From NCBI RefSeq assembly GCF_022179245.1, contig NZ_BPQM01000009.1, forward strand, positions 1 through 43,900: a DNA stretch of 43,900 nucleotides. The letters are read 5' to 3'. A program made the translations under genes and the position numbers. Every line of letters starts with the position of its first letter. Within the stretch, counting starts at the first letter, position 1. The DNA comes from Methylobacterium gregans. Its GTDB lineage: Bacteria > Pseudomonadota > Alphaproteobacteria > Rhizobiales > Beijerinckiaceae. Positions 25,656 to 33,592 of the stretch are shown one piece after another. The notes beneath the pieces were generated by a model, which did not search any database, had not been told where the DNA came from, and was given only the letters and a program-made list of their open reading frames with translations.

Positions 25656-26489
25656 ATGGCTTACCTCGCGCCCTCCGAGTTCGTGACCAAGATGGTCGAC
25701 GCCGGAGAATCCAAGATCTTCATGTCCACCCGCGACACCGTGATCCGCGCCTACATGGCGGGCGCGATCCTGGCGCTCGCCGCGGTCTTCGCCGTCACCA
25801 TCACGCAGCAGACCGGCATCCCGATCCTCGGCGCCGCCCTGTTCCCGGTCGGCTTCTGCATGCTCTACCTGCTGGGCTTCGATCTGCTGACCGGCGTCTT
25901 CGTGCTCGCCCCGCTCGCGCTGCTCGACCGGCGGCCGGGCGTGACCGTCGGCGGCGTGCTGCGCAACTGGGGCTTCGTCTTCCTCGGCAACTTCCTGGGC
26001 GCGCTGACGGTGGCCTTCATGATGGCCTTCGTCTTCACCTTCGGTTTCACCGCGCCCGCCGACAAGGTCGGCGAGTTCATCGCCCATGTCGGCGAGCGCC
26101 GCACCGTCGGCTACGCGGCCCACGGCGTCGGCGGCTGGTTCACGATCTTCATCCGCGGCATGCTGTGCAACTGGATGGTCTCGACGGGCGTCGTCGGCGC
26201 GATGATCTCGACGACGGTGAGCGGCAAGGTCATCGCCATGTGGATGCCCATCATGGTGTTCTTCTACATGACCTTCGAGCACTCCGTGGTGAACATGTTC
26301 CTGTTCCCCTTCGGCCTGATGATGGGCGGCAACTTCTCGATCGGGGACTACTTCTTCTGGAACGAGATCCCGACCGTGCTCGGCAACCTCGTCGGCGGCC
26401 TCGCCTTCACCGGGCTGACCCTCTACACCACCCACGTCCGCACCGCGCCGAAGCGGGCGGTCGTCGCGGCGCGCCGCGTCGCGGCCTGA
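25656..26489 (+). CDS. Formate/nitrite transporter (FNT) channel
   Basis: This 277-residue six-helix inner-membrane channel is of the FocA/NirC family, which passes formate, nitrite or hydrosulfide. The Omega-loop region is FDLLTGVFVLAPLA, and the central-pore histidine sits in TFEHSVVNMFLFPFG, as in FocA His209. The segment FIRGMLCNWMVSTGV matches the second repeat helix break. It ends 65 bases before the phosphatase-kinase gene, with which it probably forms an operon. Substrate cannot be read from the sequence: formate fits a methylotroph with an FDH gene in the window, nitrite fits the family's frequent pairing with such kinases. Confidence 0.9.
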   Translation: MAYLAPSEFVTKMVDAGESKIFMSTRDTVIRAYMAGAILALAAVFAVTITQQTGIPILGAALFPVGFCMLYLLGFDLLTGVFVLAPLALLDRRPGVTVGGVLRNWGFVFLGNFLGALTVAFMMAFVFTFGFTAPADKVGEFIAHVGERRTVGYAAHGVGGWFTIFIRGMLCNWMVSTGVVGAMISTTVSGKVIAMWMPIMVFFYMTFEHSVVNMFLFPFGLMMGGNFSIGDYFFWNEIPTVLGNLVGGLAFTGLTLYTTHVRTAPKRAVVAARRVAA

Positions 26490-26554
26490 TCCGGGCTTGA
26501 CCGGACGGTGGCCTGCCCCGAAAGGGCACGCGCCACCGTCCGCGCCACGCTTCC

Positions 26555-28270
26555 ATGCCGAACGATCTCAGGCTCGCCCTCGGCCAACACAGCGCGGCGG
26601 GCCGCAAACCCGCCAACCAGGATTTCCACGGGGCGCTCGTCCCCGGGCAGCCGGCCCTGAGCCTGAAGGGCGCGGCCATCGCGATCGCCGACGGGATCGG
26701 CAGCAGCGCGGTGAGCCACGTCGCCAGCGAGACCGCGGTCAAGACCTTCCTGACCGACTACTACGACACCCCCGACACGTGGTCGGTGAAGAGCGCCGCA
26801 CAGCGCGTGATCGCGGCGGCCAATTCGTGGCTGTACGCCGAGACGCGGCGCAGCCGGCACGAGCCCGACCGCGGCTACGTCACCACCTTCAGCGCCCTCG
26901 TCCTCAAGGGACGCACCGCCCACGTCTTCCATGTCGGCGACGGGCGGATCTGCCGGGTCGCCGGCCGCTCCCTGGAACAGCTGACCGAGGACCACCGCCT
27001 CGTCCTGTCGGCGGCGGAATCCTATCTCGGCCGCGCGCTCGGGGCCGGCGCGCATGTGGAGATCGACCACGCCACCCTGCGGACCGAGCCGGGCGACGTC
27101 TTCGTCCTCACCACCGACGGGGTGCACGAGCACGTCGCCCCCGAGACGATCGCCGGCCTCATCGCGCGCCATGCCGCGGATCTGGACGCGGCGGCCCGTG
27201 AAATCGTCAGGCATGCCTACGAGTCCGGCAGCGCCGACAATCTCACAGCGCAGATCGTGCGCATCGAAGCGGCACCCGAGGCCGATCCAATCGATCTCGC
27301 GGGCCGCGTCCTCGATCTGGCCCCGGCCCCCCTGCTCGAACCGCCCACCACCTTCGACGGCTACCGGGTGCTGCGGACGCTTCACGCGAGCGATCGCAGC
27401 CATGTCTACCTCGCGGAGGATGCCGAGACGGGGGCCCGGGTCGCCCTCAAGCTGCCGTCCACGGAAGCGCGCGACGACCCCGCGAAGCTCCGCCGTCTCG
27501 TCATGGAGGAGTGGATCGCCCGGCGCATCGACAGCCCGCACGTGCTGACGGCCCAGCCCCAAACGCGGAGCCGCAGCCACCTCTACACGGCGATGGACTA
27601 CGTGGAGGGGATCACGCTGGCGCAGTGGATGCGCGACAACCCGGTCCCCGACCTCGAGACCGTGCGCGGCTTGATCGAGCAGATCGCCCGGGGCCTGCAG
27701 GCCTTTCATCGCCGCGAGATGGTGCACCAGGACCTGCGCCCGCAGAACGTCCTGATCGACCCGGCCGGCACCGTGCGGATCATCGACTTCGGCTCCACCC
27801 GGATCGCGGGCGTGGCCGAGATCGCCGCCGAGGAGCCGGTGCTCGGCACCCAGCAGTACAGCGCCCCCGAGTCCCTGGCGGGCCACCCTGGCACGCCCGC
27901 CGCGGACATCTTCTCCCTCGGCGTCATCGCCTACCAGATGCTGACCGGACACCTGCCCTACGGGGCGGCCGCCGCCCGGGCGCTCACCGAGGCGCGGGCA
28001 CGACGCCTGCGCTACGTCCCGCTCTCCGCATCTCGGCCGGGGCTGCCGGTCTGGGTCGACGGGGCCCTGCGCAAAGCCGTCCACCCGAACCCGGCGCTCC
28101 GTTACGAAGCGCTCTCGGCCTTCACCTACGACCTGCGCCACCCGAACCCGTCGCTCGCCGGGATGCGCCGGGCGGCCCTGCTGGAGCGCAATCCGGTCCT
28201 GTTCTGGAAGCTCGTCTCGCTGGCGCTGGCCGTCGCGCTCGTCGCCGCGCTGGCGAGCCGGGCGGCCTGA
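26555..28270 (+). CDS. Fused PP2C phosphatase and Ser/Thr protein kinase with C-terminal membrane anchor
   Basis: This 571-residue protein joins a PP2C phosphatase (about 1-240) to a protein kinase (about 268-530) and ends with one membrane helix (about 551-567). Phosphatase metal sites are visible: AIADGIGSS (Asp46), HVGDGRICR, LTTDGVHEH (Asp188) and GSADNLTAQ. In the kinase, Lys299 (VALKL), HQDLRPQNVL (Asp393, Asn398), IIDFGST (Asp411) and YSAPES are intact. The glycine loop is degenerate (RTLHASDRSHVYLA) and the usual HRD is HQD. It lies 65 bases after the FNT channel. Similar fusions occur with nitrate/nitrite genes in other proteobacteria. It may set phosphorylation of a membrane or transport target; the substrate is unknown. 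Confidence 0.88.
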   Translation: MPNDLRLALGQHSAAGRKPANQDFHGALVPGQPALSLKGAAIAIADGIGSSAVSHVASETAVKTFLTDYYDTPDTWSVKSAAQRVIAAANSWLYAETRRSRHEPDRGYVTTFSALVLKGRTAHVFHVGDGRICRVAGRSLEQLTEDHRLVLSAAESYLGRALGAGAHVEIDHATLRTEPGDVFVLTTDGVHEHVAPETIAGLIARHAADLDAAAREIVRHAYESGSADNLTAQIVRIEAAPEADPIDLAGRVLDLAPAPLLEPPTTFDGYRVLRTLHASDRSHVYLAEDAETGARVALKLPSTEARDDPAKLRRLVMEEWIARRIDSPHVLTAQPQTRSRSHLYTAMDYVEGITLAQWMRDNPVPDLETVRGLIEQIARGLQAFHRREMVHQDLRPQNVLIDPAGTVRIIDFGSTRIAGVAEIAAEEPVLGTQQYSAPESLAGHPGTPAADIFSLGVIAYQMLTGHLPYGAAAARALTEARARRLRYVPLSASRPGLPVWVDGALRKAVHPNPALRYEALSAFTYDLRHPNPSLAGMRRAALLERNPVLFWKLVSLALAVALVAALASRAA

Positions 28271-28427
28271 GGCGGCGCCCGCAACCGTCCACGCAAGCCG
28301 GGCTCTGTCCCACGCTCCCGACCGGGGGCGCTTGTTCGCGGCCGCCGGATCGCCCACTCTCGGCCGCAAGGGGAGCGGTCAGGAAGGCTGCGCGGCCGCT
28401 ACGAAGCCGCGGGCCAGGGAGGACGCC

Positions 28428-30134
28428 GTGATCGAGGAACAGAGAGCCGGGAAGCCCTGGCTCGCATCATATCCGCCCGGCATACCGGCCGAGATCGACG
28501 TGGACGGGCTCGGCACACTGGTCGACATGTTCGAGGCGAGCACCGCGCGCTACGCCGACAGGCCCGCGGTGATCTGCTTCGGCGCCACGTTGCGCTACAG
28601 GCAACTGGGGGCGATGTCCCGCGCCTTCGCCGCTTGGCTCCAGGGTCAGGGCATCGCCAAGGGCGACCGGGTCGCGATCATGATGCCGAACGTGCCGGCC
28701 TACCCGGTCGCGCTCTTCGGCACGCTGCTGGCGGGCGCGACGGTGGTCAACGTCAACCCGCTCTACACGCCGCGCGAGCTCGCCGCCCAGCTCAACGATT
28801 CGGGCGCGCGCACCCTCGTGGTGCTGGAGAACTTCGCCCACACGGTCGCGCAGGCGCTGCAGGACCTCGCCCTCGACCGCGTCGTGATTGCCGGGCCCGG
28901 CGACGGGCTCGGGCCGAAAGGCGCGCTGATCAACCTCGCGGCGCGTCACATCAAGAAGGCGGTGCCGGCCTTTCGGCTGCCGCAGGGCCTCGCGACCCGC
29001 TTCGCCGCCGCCTTGAAGAGCGGCCGCGCCGCGCGGCTGCGCCCCGTCCCGGTGGCGCAGGACGACCTCGCCTTCCTGCAGTACACCGGCGGCACCACCG
29101 GCGTGGCCAAGGCGGCGATGCTGACCCACCGCAACGTCATCGCCAACGTGGTGCAGAGCCAGACGTGGTTCCGGGCGACCGACCCGGACGGCCCGGAGCG
29201 CGTGATGGTGACGGCGCTGCCGCTCTACCACATCTTCGCGCTGACCTGCTGCTTCCTGTTCTTCATCCGCTCGGGCGGCGCCTGCTTGCTGATCCCGAAC
29301 CCGCGCGACGCGGACGGCTTCGTGAGGACCCTGTCGAAGCACCGCTTCACCCATATGTCGGGGGTGAACACCCTGTTCAACCTGCTGAACAACCATCCGG
29401 GCTTCGGCGGCCTCGACTTCTCGCACCTCGATTACGTGGTGGGCGGCGGCATGGCGGTGCAGAAGGCCGTGGCGACGCGCTGGAAGGAGATCACCGGCTC
29501 GACGATCGTCGAGGGCTACGGCCTCTCGGAGACTTCGCCGGTGGTCTGCGCGAACCCCTACGGCCTGCCCGAGTGGTCGGGCACGATCGGCTATCCCTTG
29601 CCCTCGACCGACGTCTCGATCCGAAATGCCGACGGGATGCCCGTGCCCTTCGGCGTGCCCGGAGAGCTCTGCGTGCGCGGCCCCCAGGTCATGACGGGCT
29701 ACTGGAACCGGCCGGACGAGACCGCGAAGGTGATGACCCAGGACGGCTTCTTCCGCAGCGGCGACGTCGCCGTGATGCAGCCGGACGGGCAGGTGCGGAT
29801 CGTGGACCGGATGAAGGACATGATCCTCGTGTCCGGCTTCAACGTCTACCCGAACGAGGTCGAGGACGTGCTGGCCCTCCATCCAGGCATCCTCGAATGC
29901 GCGGTGGTCGGTGCGCCCTGCGCGGAGGCGGGCGAGATGGTTGTGGCGCACGTCGTCCTGCGCGACGCGTCGCTCACCGTCGAGGCGATCCGGGCGCACG
30001 CCCGCGCGCAGCTCACCGGCTACAAGGTGCCGCGCCAAGTGGTGATCCGGGAGGCATTGCCGAAGACCAATGTGGGCAAGGTGCTGCGCCGGGCGCTGCG
30101 GGACGATTCTCCGGACGATTCTCCGGCGGCGTAA
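28428..30134 (+). CDS. Long-chain acyl-CoA ligase (FadD-like)
   Basis: This 568-residue AMP-forming enzyme activates a fatty acid to acyl-CoA through an acyl-adenylate. Motifs in order: LQYTGGTTGVAKAAMLTHRN (ATP loop), LPLYHIF, GYGLSETSPV, RSGDVAVM, RIVDRMKDMILVSGFNVYP and the C-terminal catalytic Lys in KTNVGKVLRR. The GTG at 28428 is chosen because GGGAGGA lies just upstream and the N-terminus then aligns with FadD. Earlier in-frame residues look non-coding. No membrane helix; it may associate with the membrane. Its last codons contain a 12-base tandem duplication. Chain-length preference is unknown. Confidence 0.92.
   Translation: MIEEQRAGKPWLASYPPGIPAEIDVDGLGTLVDMFEASTARYADRPAVICFGATLRYRQLGAMSRAFAAWLQGQGIAKGDRVAIMMPNVPAYPVALFGTLLAGATVVNVNPLYTPRELAAQLNDSGARTLVVLENFAHTVAQALQDLALDRVVIAGPGDGLGPKGALINLAARHIKKAVPAFRLPQGLATRFAAALKSGRAARLRPVPVAQDDLAFLQYTGGTTGVAKAAMLTHRNVIANVVQSQTWFRATDPDGPERVMVTALPLYHIFALTCCFLFFIRSGGACLLIPNPRDADGFVRTLSKHRFTHMSGVNTLFNLLNNHPGFGGLDFSHLDYVVGGGMAVQKAVATRWKEITGSTIVEGYGLSETSPVVCANPYGLPEWSGTIGYPLPSTDVSIRNADGMPVPFGVPGELCVRGPQVMTGYWNRPDETAKVMTQDGFFRSGDVAVMQPDGQVRIVDRMKDMILVSGFNVYPNEVEDVLALHPGILECAVVGAPCAEAGEMVVAHVVLRDASLTVEAIRAHARAQLTGYKVPRQVVIREALPKTNVGKVLRRALRDDSPDDSPAA
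30101..30124 (+). repeat. 12-base tandem duplication in the 3' end of the acyl-CoA ligase gene
   Basis: GGACGATTCTCC occurs twice in a row, encoding the repeated DDSP near the C-terminus. It keeps frame and alters only the tail, and probably arose by replication slippage. Confidence 0.85.
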
Positions 30135-30234
30135 CCGCACGTCCTGCGCGACGAATGGGCCCCGGATCCCCGGCTTGTGTCGCGCCCGAAACGGCGCGAT
30201 CTGCCGGGGCGAAGTATCGCGGAGGACGCCCCCC

Positions 30235-31182
30235 ATGTTGATCAAGCGCAGCCGCGGCTGGGAGATCCCCGAGAGCCGCGCCACGCCCGAATCGGTCTTC
30301 CTGAACCGCCGCGCGCTGCTCGGCGGCGCGGCGGGGCTCACGGCAGGCGCGATGCTCGCCGGCCGCCCCGGCTTCGCGGCCGAGGGCGCCCCCTATCCGG
30401 CGCCGCGCAACGAGGCCTACCTCCTCGACCGCGCGGTGACGCCGGAACGCTACAGCGGCGACTACAACAACTTCTACGAGTTCGGCACCTCAAAGAGCGT
30501 GATGCCGGCGGCCGAGGCGCTGAGGACCAGCCCCTGGACGGTCAAGGTCGACGGCCTCGTGGAGAAGCCCTTCGAGATCGGCGTCGACGACCTCGTCCGG
30601 AAGGTGGGGCTGGAGGAGCGGCTCTACCGGCACCGCTGCGTCGAGGCATGGTCGATGGCCGTTCCCTGGACCGGCTTCCCCCTGTCGAAGCTCCTGGCGC
30701 TCGCCAAGCCCGCCTCGGGGGCGAAGTACGTCCGGTTCGAGACCTTCCTCGACAAGGCGATGGCGCCGGGCCAGCGCGCGTTCTTCTACCCCTGGCCCTA
30801 TGTCGAGGGGCTGACGCTGGCGGAGGCCGGCCACGACCTCGCCTTCGTGGTGACCGGCATCTACGGCAAGCCACTGCCGAAGCAGTTCGGCGCACCGATC
30901 CGGATCGCGTTGCCCTGGAAGTACGGGTTCAAGTCGATCAAGTCGATCACGAAGGTCTCCTTCGTGGCCGAGCGGCCGAAAACCTTCTGGGAGGGCCTGC
31001 AATCCTCCGAGTACGGCTTCTGGGCGAACGTGAACCCGGCCGTCCCGCATCCGCGATGGAGCCAGGCGAGCGAGCGCGTGCTCGGCACGGACCAGCGCGT
31101 CCCGACGCTGATCTACAACGGCTACGGCGAGCAGGTCGCGGGCCTCTACAAGGGGCTGGAGAAGGAGCGGCTGTTCGTCTGA
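30235..31182 (+). CDS. msrP: Periplasmic methionine-sulfoxide reductase catalytic subunit MsrP
   Basis: This 315-residue molybdopterin enzyme repairs oxidised methionines of periplasmic proteins. It carries a Tat signal (LNRRALLGGAAGLTAGAML, Arg25-Arg26, probable cleavage near GFA, residue 48) and the Mo-ligating Cys135 in YRHRCVEAWSMAVPWTG. The C-terminal region (ALPWKYGFKSIKSI; LYKGLEKERLFV) matches YedY/MsrP. The ATG at 30235 has GGAGGA 10 bases upstream. MsrP normally takes electrons from the membrane heme protein MsrQ, but no msrQ lies next to it here. It lies 100 bases after the acyl-CoA ligase. Confidence 0.95.
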   Translation: MLIKRSRGWEIPESRATPESVFLNRRALLGGAAGLTAGAMLAGRPGFAAEGAPYPAPRNEAYLLDRAVTPERYSGDYNNFYEFGTSKSVMPAAEALRTSPWTVKVDGLVEKPFEIGVDDLVRKVGLEERLYRHRCVEAWSMAVPWTGFPLSKLLALAKPASGAKYVRFETFLDKAMAPGQRAFFYPWPYVEGLTLAEAGHDLAFVVTGIYGKPLPKQFGAPIRIALPWKYGFKSIKSITKVSFVAERPKTFWEGLQSSEYGFWANVNPAVPHPRWSQASERVLGTDQRVPTLIYNGYGEQVAGLYKGLEKERLFV

Positions 31183-31193
31183 GCGGCGATTTT

Positions 31194-31355
31194 CCCTTCC
31201 CCTCTCTGCGGGGGAGGGTGGGCCAGCCATAAGGCCGGGTCAGGGGAGCGACAGCGCCGGATGGTGCTCGGCATCGACGCTCCGCCTCTTCCGGAAGCTG
31301 GGTGCCCCTCTCCCGTCGCCCTTCGGGCGCCACCCTCCCGGCAGAGGGTGGAGGG
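31194..31355. repeat. Palindromic intergenic repeat, copy B
   Basis: The left arm (31194-31218) and right arm (31333-31355) are imperfect inverted repeats, and the segment 31194-31248 closely matches copy A at 7486-7542, sharing the block CTCTGCGGGGGAGGGTGGGCC. The right half again reads like the reverse complement of that unit (CCCCTCTCCCGTCG and CCACCCTCCC). It occupies the gap between the convergent msrP (ends 31182) and LysR gene (ends 31370), the same setting as copy A. Confidence 0.78.
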
Positions 31356-31369
31356 ACAGTTTTAGCGCC

Positions 31370-32260
31370 TCAGTAAGTCCAGCGCTGGGCCTTCGCGACC
31401 AAGAAGTCGCGGAACGCTTGGACCCGGGCCACCGTCCGCATCTCCTCGGCGTAGACAAGGTAGCTGTCGAGCGTCGGCATCTCGCTGTCGCGCAGGATCT
31501 GCACCAGGGCATCGCCCCCGTCGACCGCGTAGTCCGGCAGGATACCGATGCCGCAGCCGGTCTCCATCGCCTTCTGCAGCGCCGCCACGTTGTTGACCGT
31601 GAAGTGCACCGGACGGCGCTCGCGGCCCTCGCGGCCGATATCGGCGAGGTAGTGAGCGGCCAGCAGATAGGAGGGCTCGTTGCCGCCGAACGAGATCAGG
31701 CGGTGGTTGTCAAGGTCCTCGAAGGTCTTCGGCTCGCCGAAGCGCTTGATGTAATCCGGGCTCGCGAAGGCGTGGTAGTGCACCGTGAAGAGCCGGCGCT
31801 GGATCAGGTCCGGCTGCGCCGGACGGCGCATGCGGATGGCGATATCCGCCTCGCGCATGGCGAGGTCGAGCTCCTCGTTGGTGAGGATGAGTTCGATGCG
31901 GACGTCGGGGTAGAGGTCGAGGAACTCGGCCACCCGCTGCGAGAGCCAGGCCGAGCCGAGGCCGACCGTCGTGGTCACCTTGAGATCGCCCGAGGGGCGC
32001 TCGCTCGTCTCGACAAGGCGGGCCTTCGTGTTCTCGAGCCGCAGCTTCATGTCGCGCGCGGCACGGAACAGCAGGTCGCCCTGCTCGGTCAGGATCAGGC
32101 CGCGGGCGTGGCGATGGAACAGCGGCGCCTTCAGCTCGCGCTCCAGGGCGCTGATCTGACGACTCACCGCGGACTGGCTGAGCCCGATATCGTCACCCGC
32201 CTTCGTGAAGCTGCCGGCCTCGGCGACGTTGAGGAAGATCCGGATCTTGTCCCAATCCAC
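31370..32260 (-). CDS. LysR-family transcriptional regulator
   Basis: This 296-residue regulator has an N-terminal winged helix-turn-helix (SFTKAGDDIGLSQSAVSRQISALERELKAPLFHRHARG, about 17-54) and a LysR substrate-binding domain (about 90-290). I prefer the GTG at 32260, giving VDWDKIRIFLNVAEAGSF, a common start for this group; the longer frame adds residues with no family match. The group typically lies beside trxB in alphaproteobacteria, as here, and it may therefore control a redox function, but its inducer and target are unknown. It is convergent with msrP. Confidence 0.92.
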   Translation of the reverse strand: MDWDKIRIFLNVAEAGSFTKAGDDIGLSQSAVSRQISALERELKAPLFHRHARGLILTEQGDLLFRAARDMKLRLENTKARLVETSERPSGDLKVTTTVGLGSAWLSQRVAEFLDLYPDVRIELILTNEELDLAMREADIAIRMRRPAQPDLIQRRLFTVHYHAFASPDYIKRFGEPKTFEDLDNHRLISFGGNEPSYLLAAHYLADIGREGRERRPVHFTVNNVAALQKAMETGCGIGILPDYAVDGGDALVQILRDSEMPTLDSYLVYAEEMRTVARVQAFRDFLVAKAQRWTY

Positions 32261-32573
32261 GGCGAGCAACCCCCACCAGCCCGAAACGCCCGCGCGACGG
32301 CGCGGTCCCACCCAGCGACGGGCAACGCGGGCGGGCGCTGTCTCACGTCCATGCCCGAGCCGCAGTGCCGCGATGCGGCCCTGTCGCCAGCACATAACTC
32401 ATGCGTGCAGGACGCGTATCCGCGCAAGGCGTGCAGAGAGGTTTTTGTTGATCAGGCTATGATTCCGGTGGACGCGGCAGATGTTCGCGACCGCCCCTCT
32501 GCGTGCTCGTCACCCCGGGGCCGCGAAGCGGGGCCGAGGATGACGGTAAGATCCGTGACGAGTGGCCGGAACC
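32261..32573. other. Upstream region of the LysR gene / 3' flank of trxB
   Basis: No gene is seen in these 313 bases. The AT-rich patch 32435-32465 (plus-strand GTTTTTGTTGATC) is the likeliest promoter position for the LysR gene, whose start is 180 bases further along. CCCCG/CGGGG repeats around 32514-32536 could form a stem just after trxB but without a T run, so termination is not clear. Confidence 0.4.
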
Positions 32574-33551
32574 CTACTCCGCCGCCGCCTGCTGCGGGTT
32601 CTCGCCGATCTCCAGATTCGCCAGGAACTTCTCGGCCTCCAGCGCGGCCATGCAGCCCATGCCGGCCGCGGTGATCGCCTGCCGGTAGACGTCGTCGGTC
32701 ACGTCGCCCGCCGCGAAGACGCCCGGGATCTCGGTCTCGGCGGTGCCCGGCCGGACCGTCAGGTAGCCGCCCTGACGCATCGGAAGCTGGCCCTCGAAGA
32801 TCGCCGTGGCGGGCTGGTGGCCGATCGCCACGAAGAGGCCGTCGGTGCGGTGCTCGCGAATCGCGCCGGTGGTCACGTCCTTGAGGCGCAGGTGGGTGAC
32901 GGTCGGCGCCGGCTTGTCGGTGCCGCAGACTTCCTCGACCGCGTGATTCCAGATTACCTCGACGTTCGGGTGCTTGAACAGGCGCTCCTGCAGGATGCGC
33001 TCGGCCCGGAAGCCGTCGCGGCGATGCACGACCGTCACGCGCTTGGCGATGTTGGCGAGGTACAGCGCCTCCTCCACGGCGGTGTTGCCGCCGCCCACCA
33101 CCGTGACCTCCTTGCCCCGGAAGAAGAAGCCGTCGCAGGTGGCGCAGGCCGAGACGCCGCCGCCCTGGTACTTCGCCTCGGAGGGGAGGCCGAGCCACTT
33201 CGCCTGGGCGCCGGTCGCGATGATCAGCGCATCGCACGAATAGGTCTCGCCGGAATCCGCGGTGAGCCGGAACGGACGGGTCTTGAGGTCGACCTCGGTG
33301 ATGTACTCGGACACGATCCGCGTCCCGACATGCTCGGCCTGGGCGCGCATCTGCTCCATCAGCCAGGGACCCTGGATGGCCTCGGCGAAGCCCGGATAGT
33401 TCTCGACGTCGGTCGTGATCATGAGCTGGCCGCCGGGCTGGAAGCCCGAGATCAGCAGCGGCTCGACCATGGCGCGGGCCGCGTAGATCGCCGCCGTGTA
33501 GCCGGCCGGGCCGGAGCCGATGATCACGAGCTTGGCGTGGGTGTGGGCCAT
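32574..33551 (-). CDS. trxB: Thioredoxin reductase
   Basis: This 325-residue NADPH-dependent FAD enzyme reduces thioredoxin. It has the FAD motif IIGSGPAGYTAA near residue 10, the redox pair C136-A-T-C139 in the ACATCDG context, the NADPH motif VVGGGNTAVEEALYL, and the late FAD-contact segment GVFAAGDVTDDVYRQAITAAGMGCMAA. Length is normal. It is 41 bases after the ELM1-like gene and probably the last or near-last gene of the greA-led run. Confidence 0.96.
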   Translation of the reverse strand: MAHTHAKLVIIGSGPAGYTAAIYAARAMVEPLLISGFQPGGQLMITTDVENYPGFAEAIQGPWLMEQMRAQAEHVGTRIVSEYITEVDLKTRPFRLTADSGETYSCDALIIATGAQAKWLGLPSEAKYQGGGVSACATCDGFFFRGKEVTVVGGGNTAVEEALYLANIAKRVTVVHRRDGFRAERILQERLFKHPNVEVIWNHAVEEVCGTDKPAPTVTHLRLKDVTTGAIREHRTDGLFVAIGHQPATAIFEGQLPMRQGGYLTVRPGTAETEIPGVFAAGDVTDDVYRQAITAAGMGCMAALEAEKFLANLEIGENPQQAAAE

Positions 33552-33592
33552 GGATGTCCTCGAAGTCTGCGTCGCGGCTGCCCCAGCCTAGC

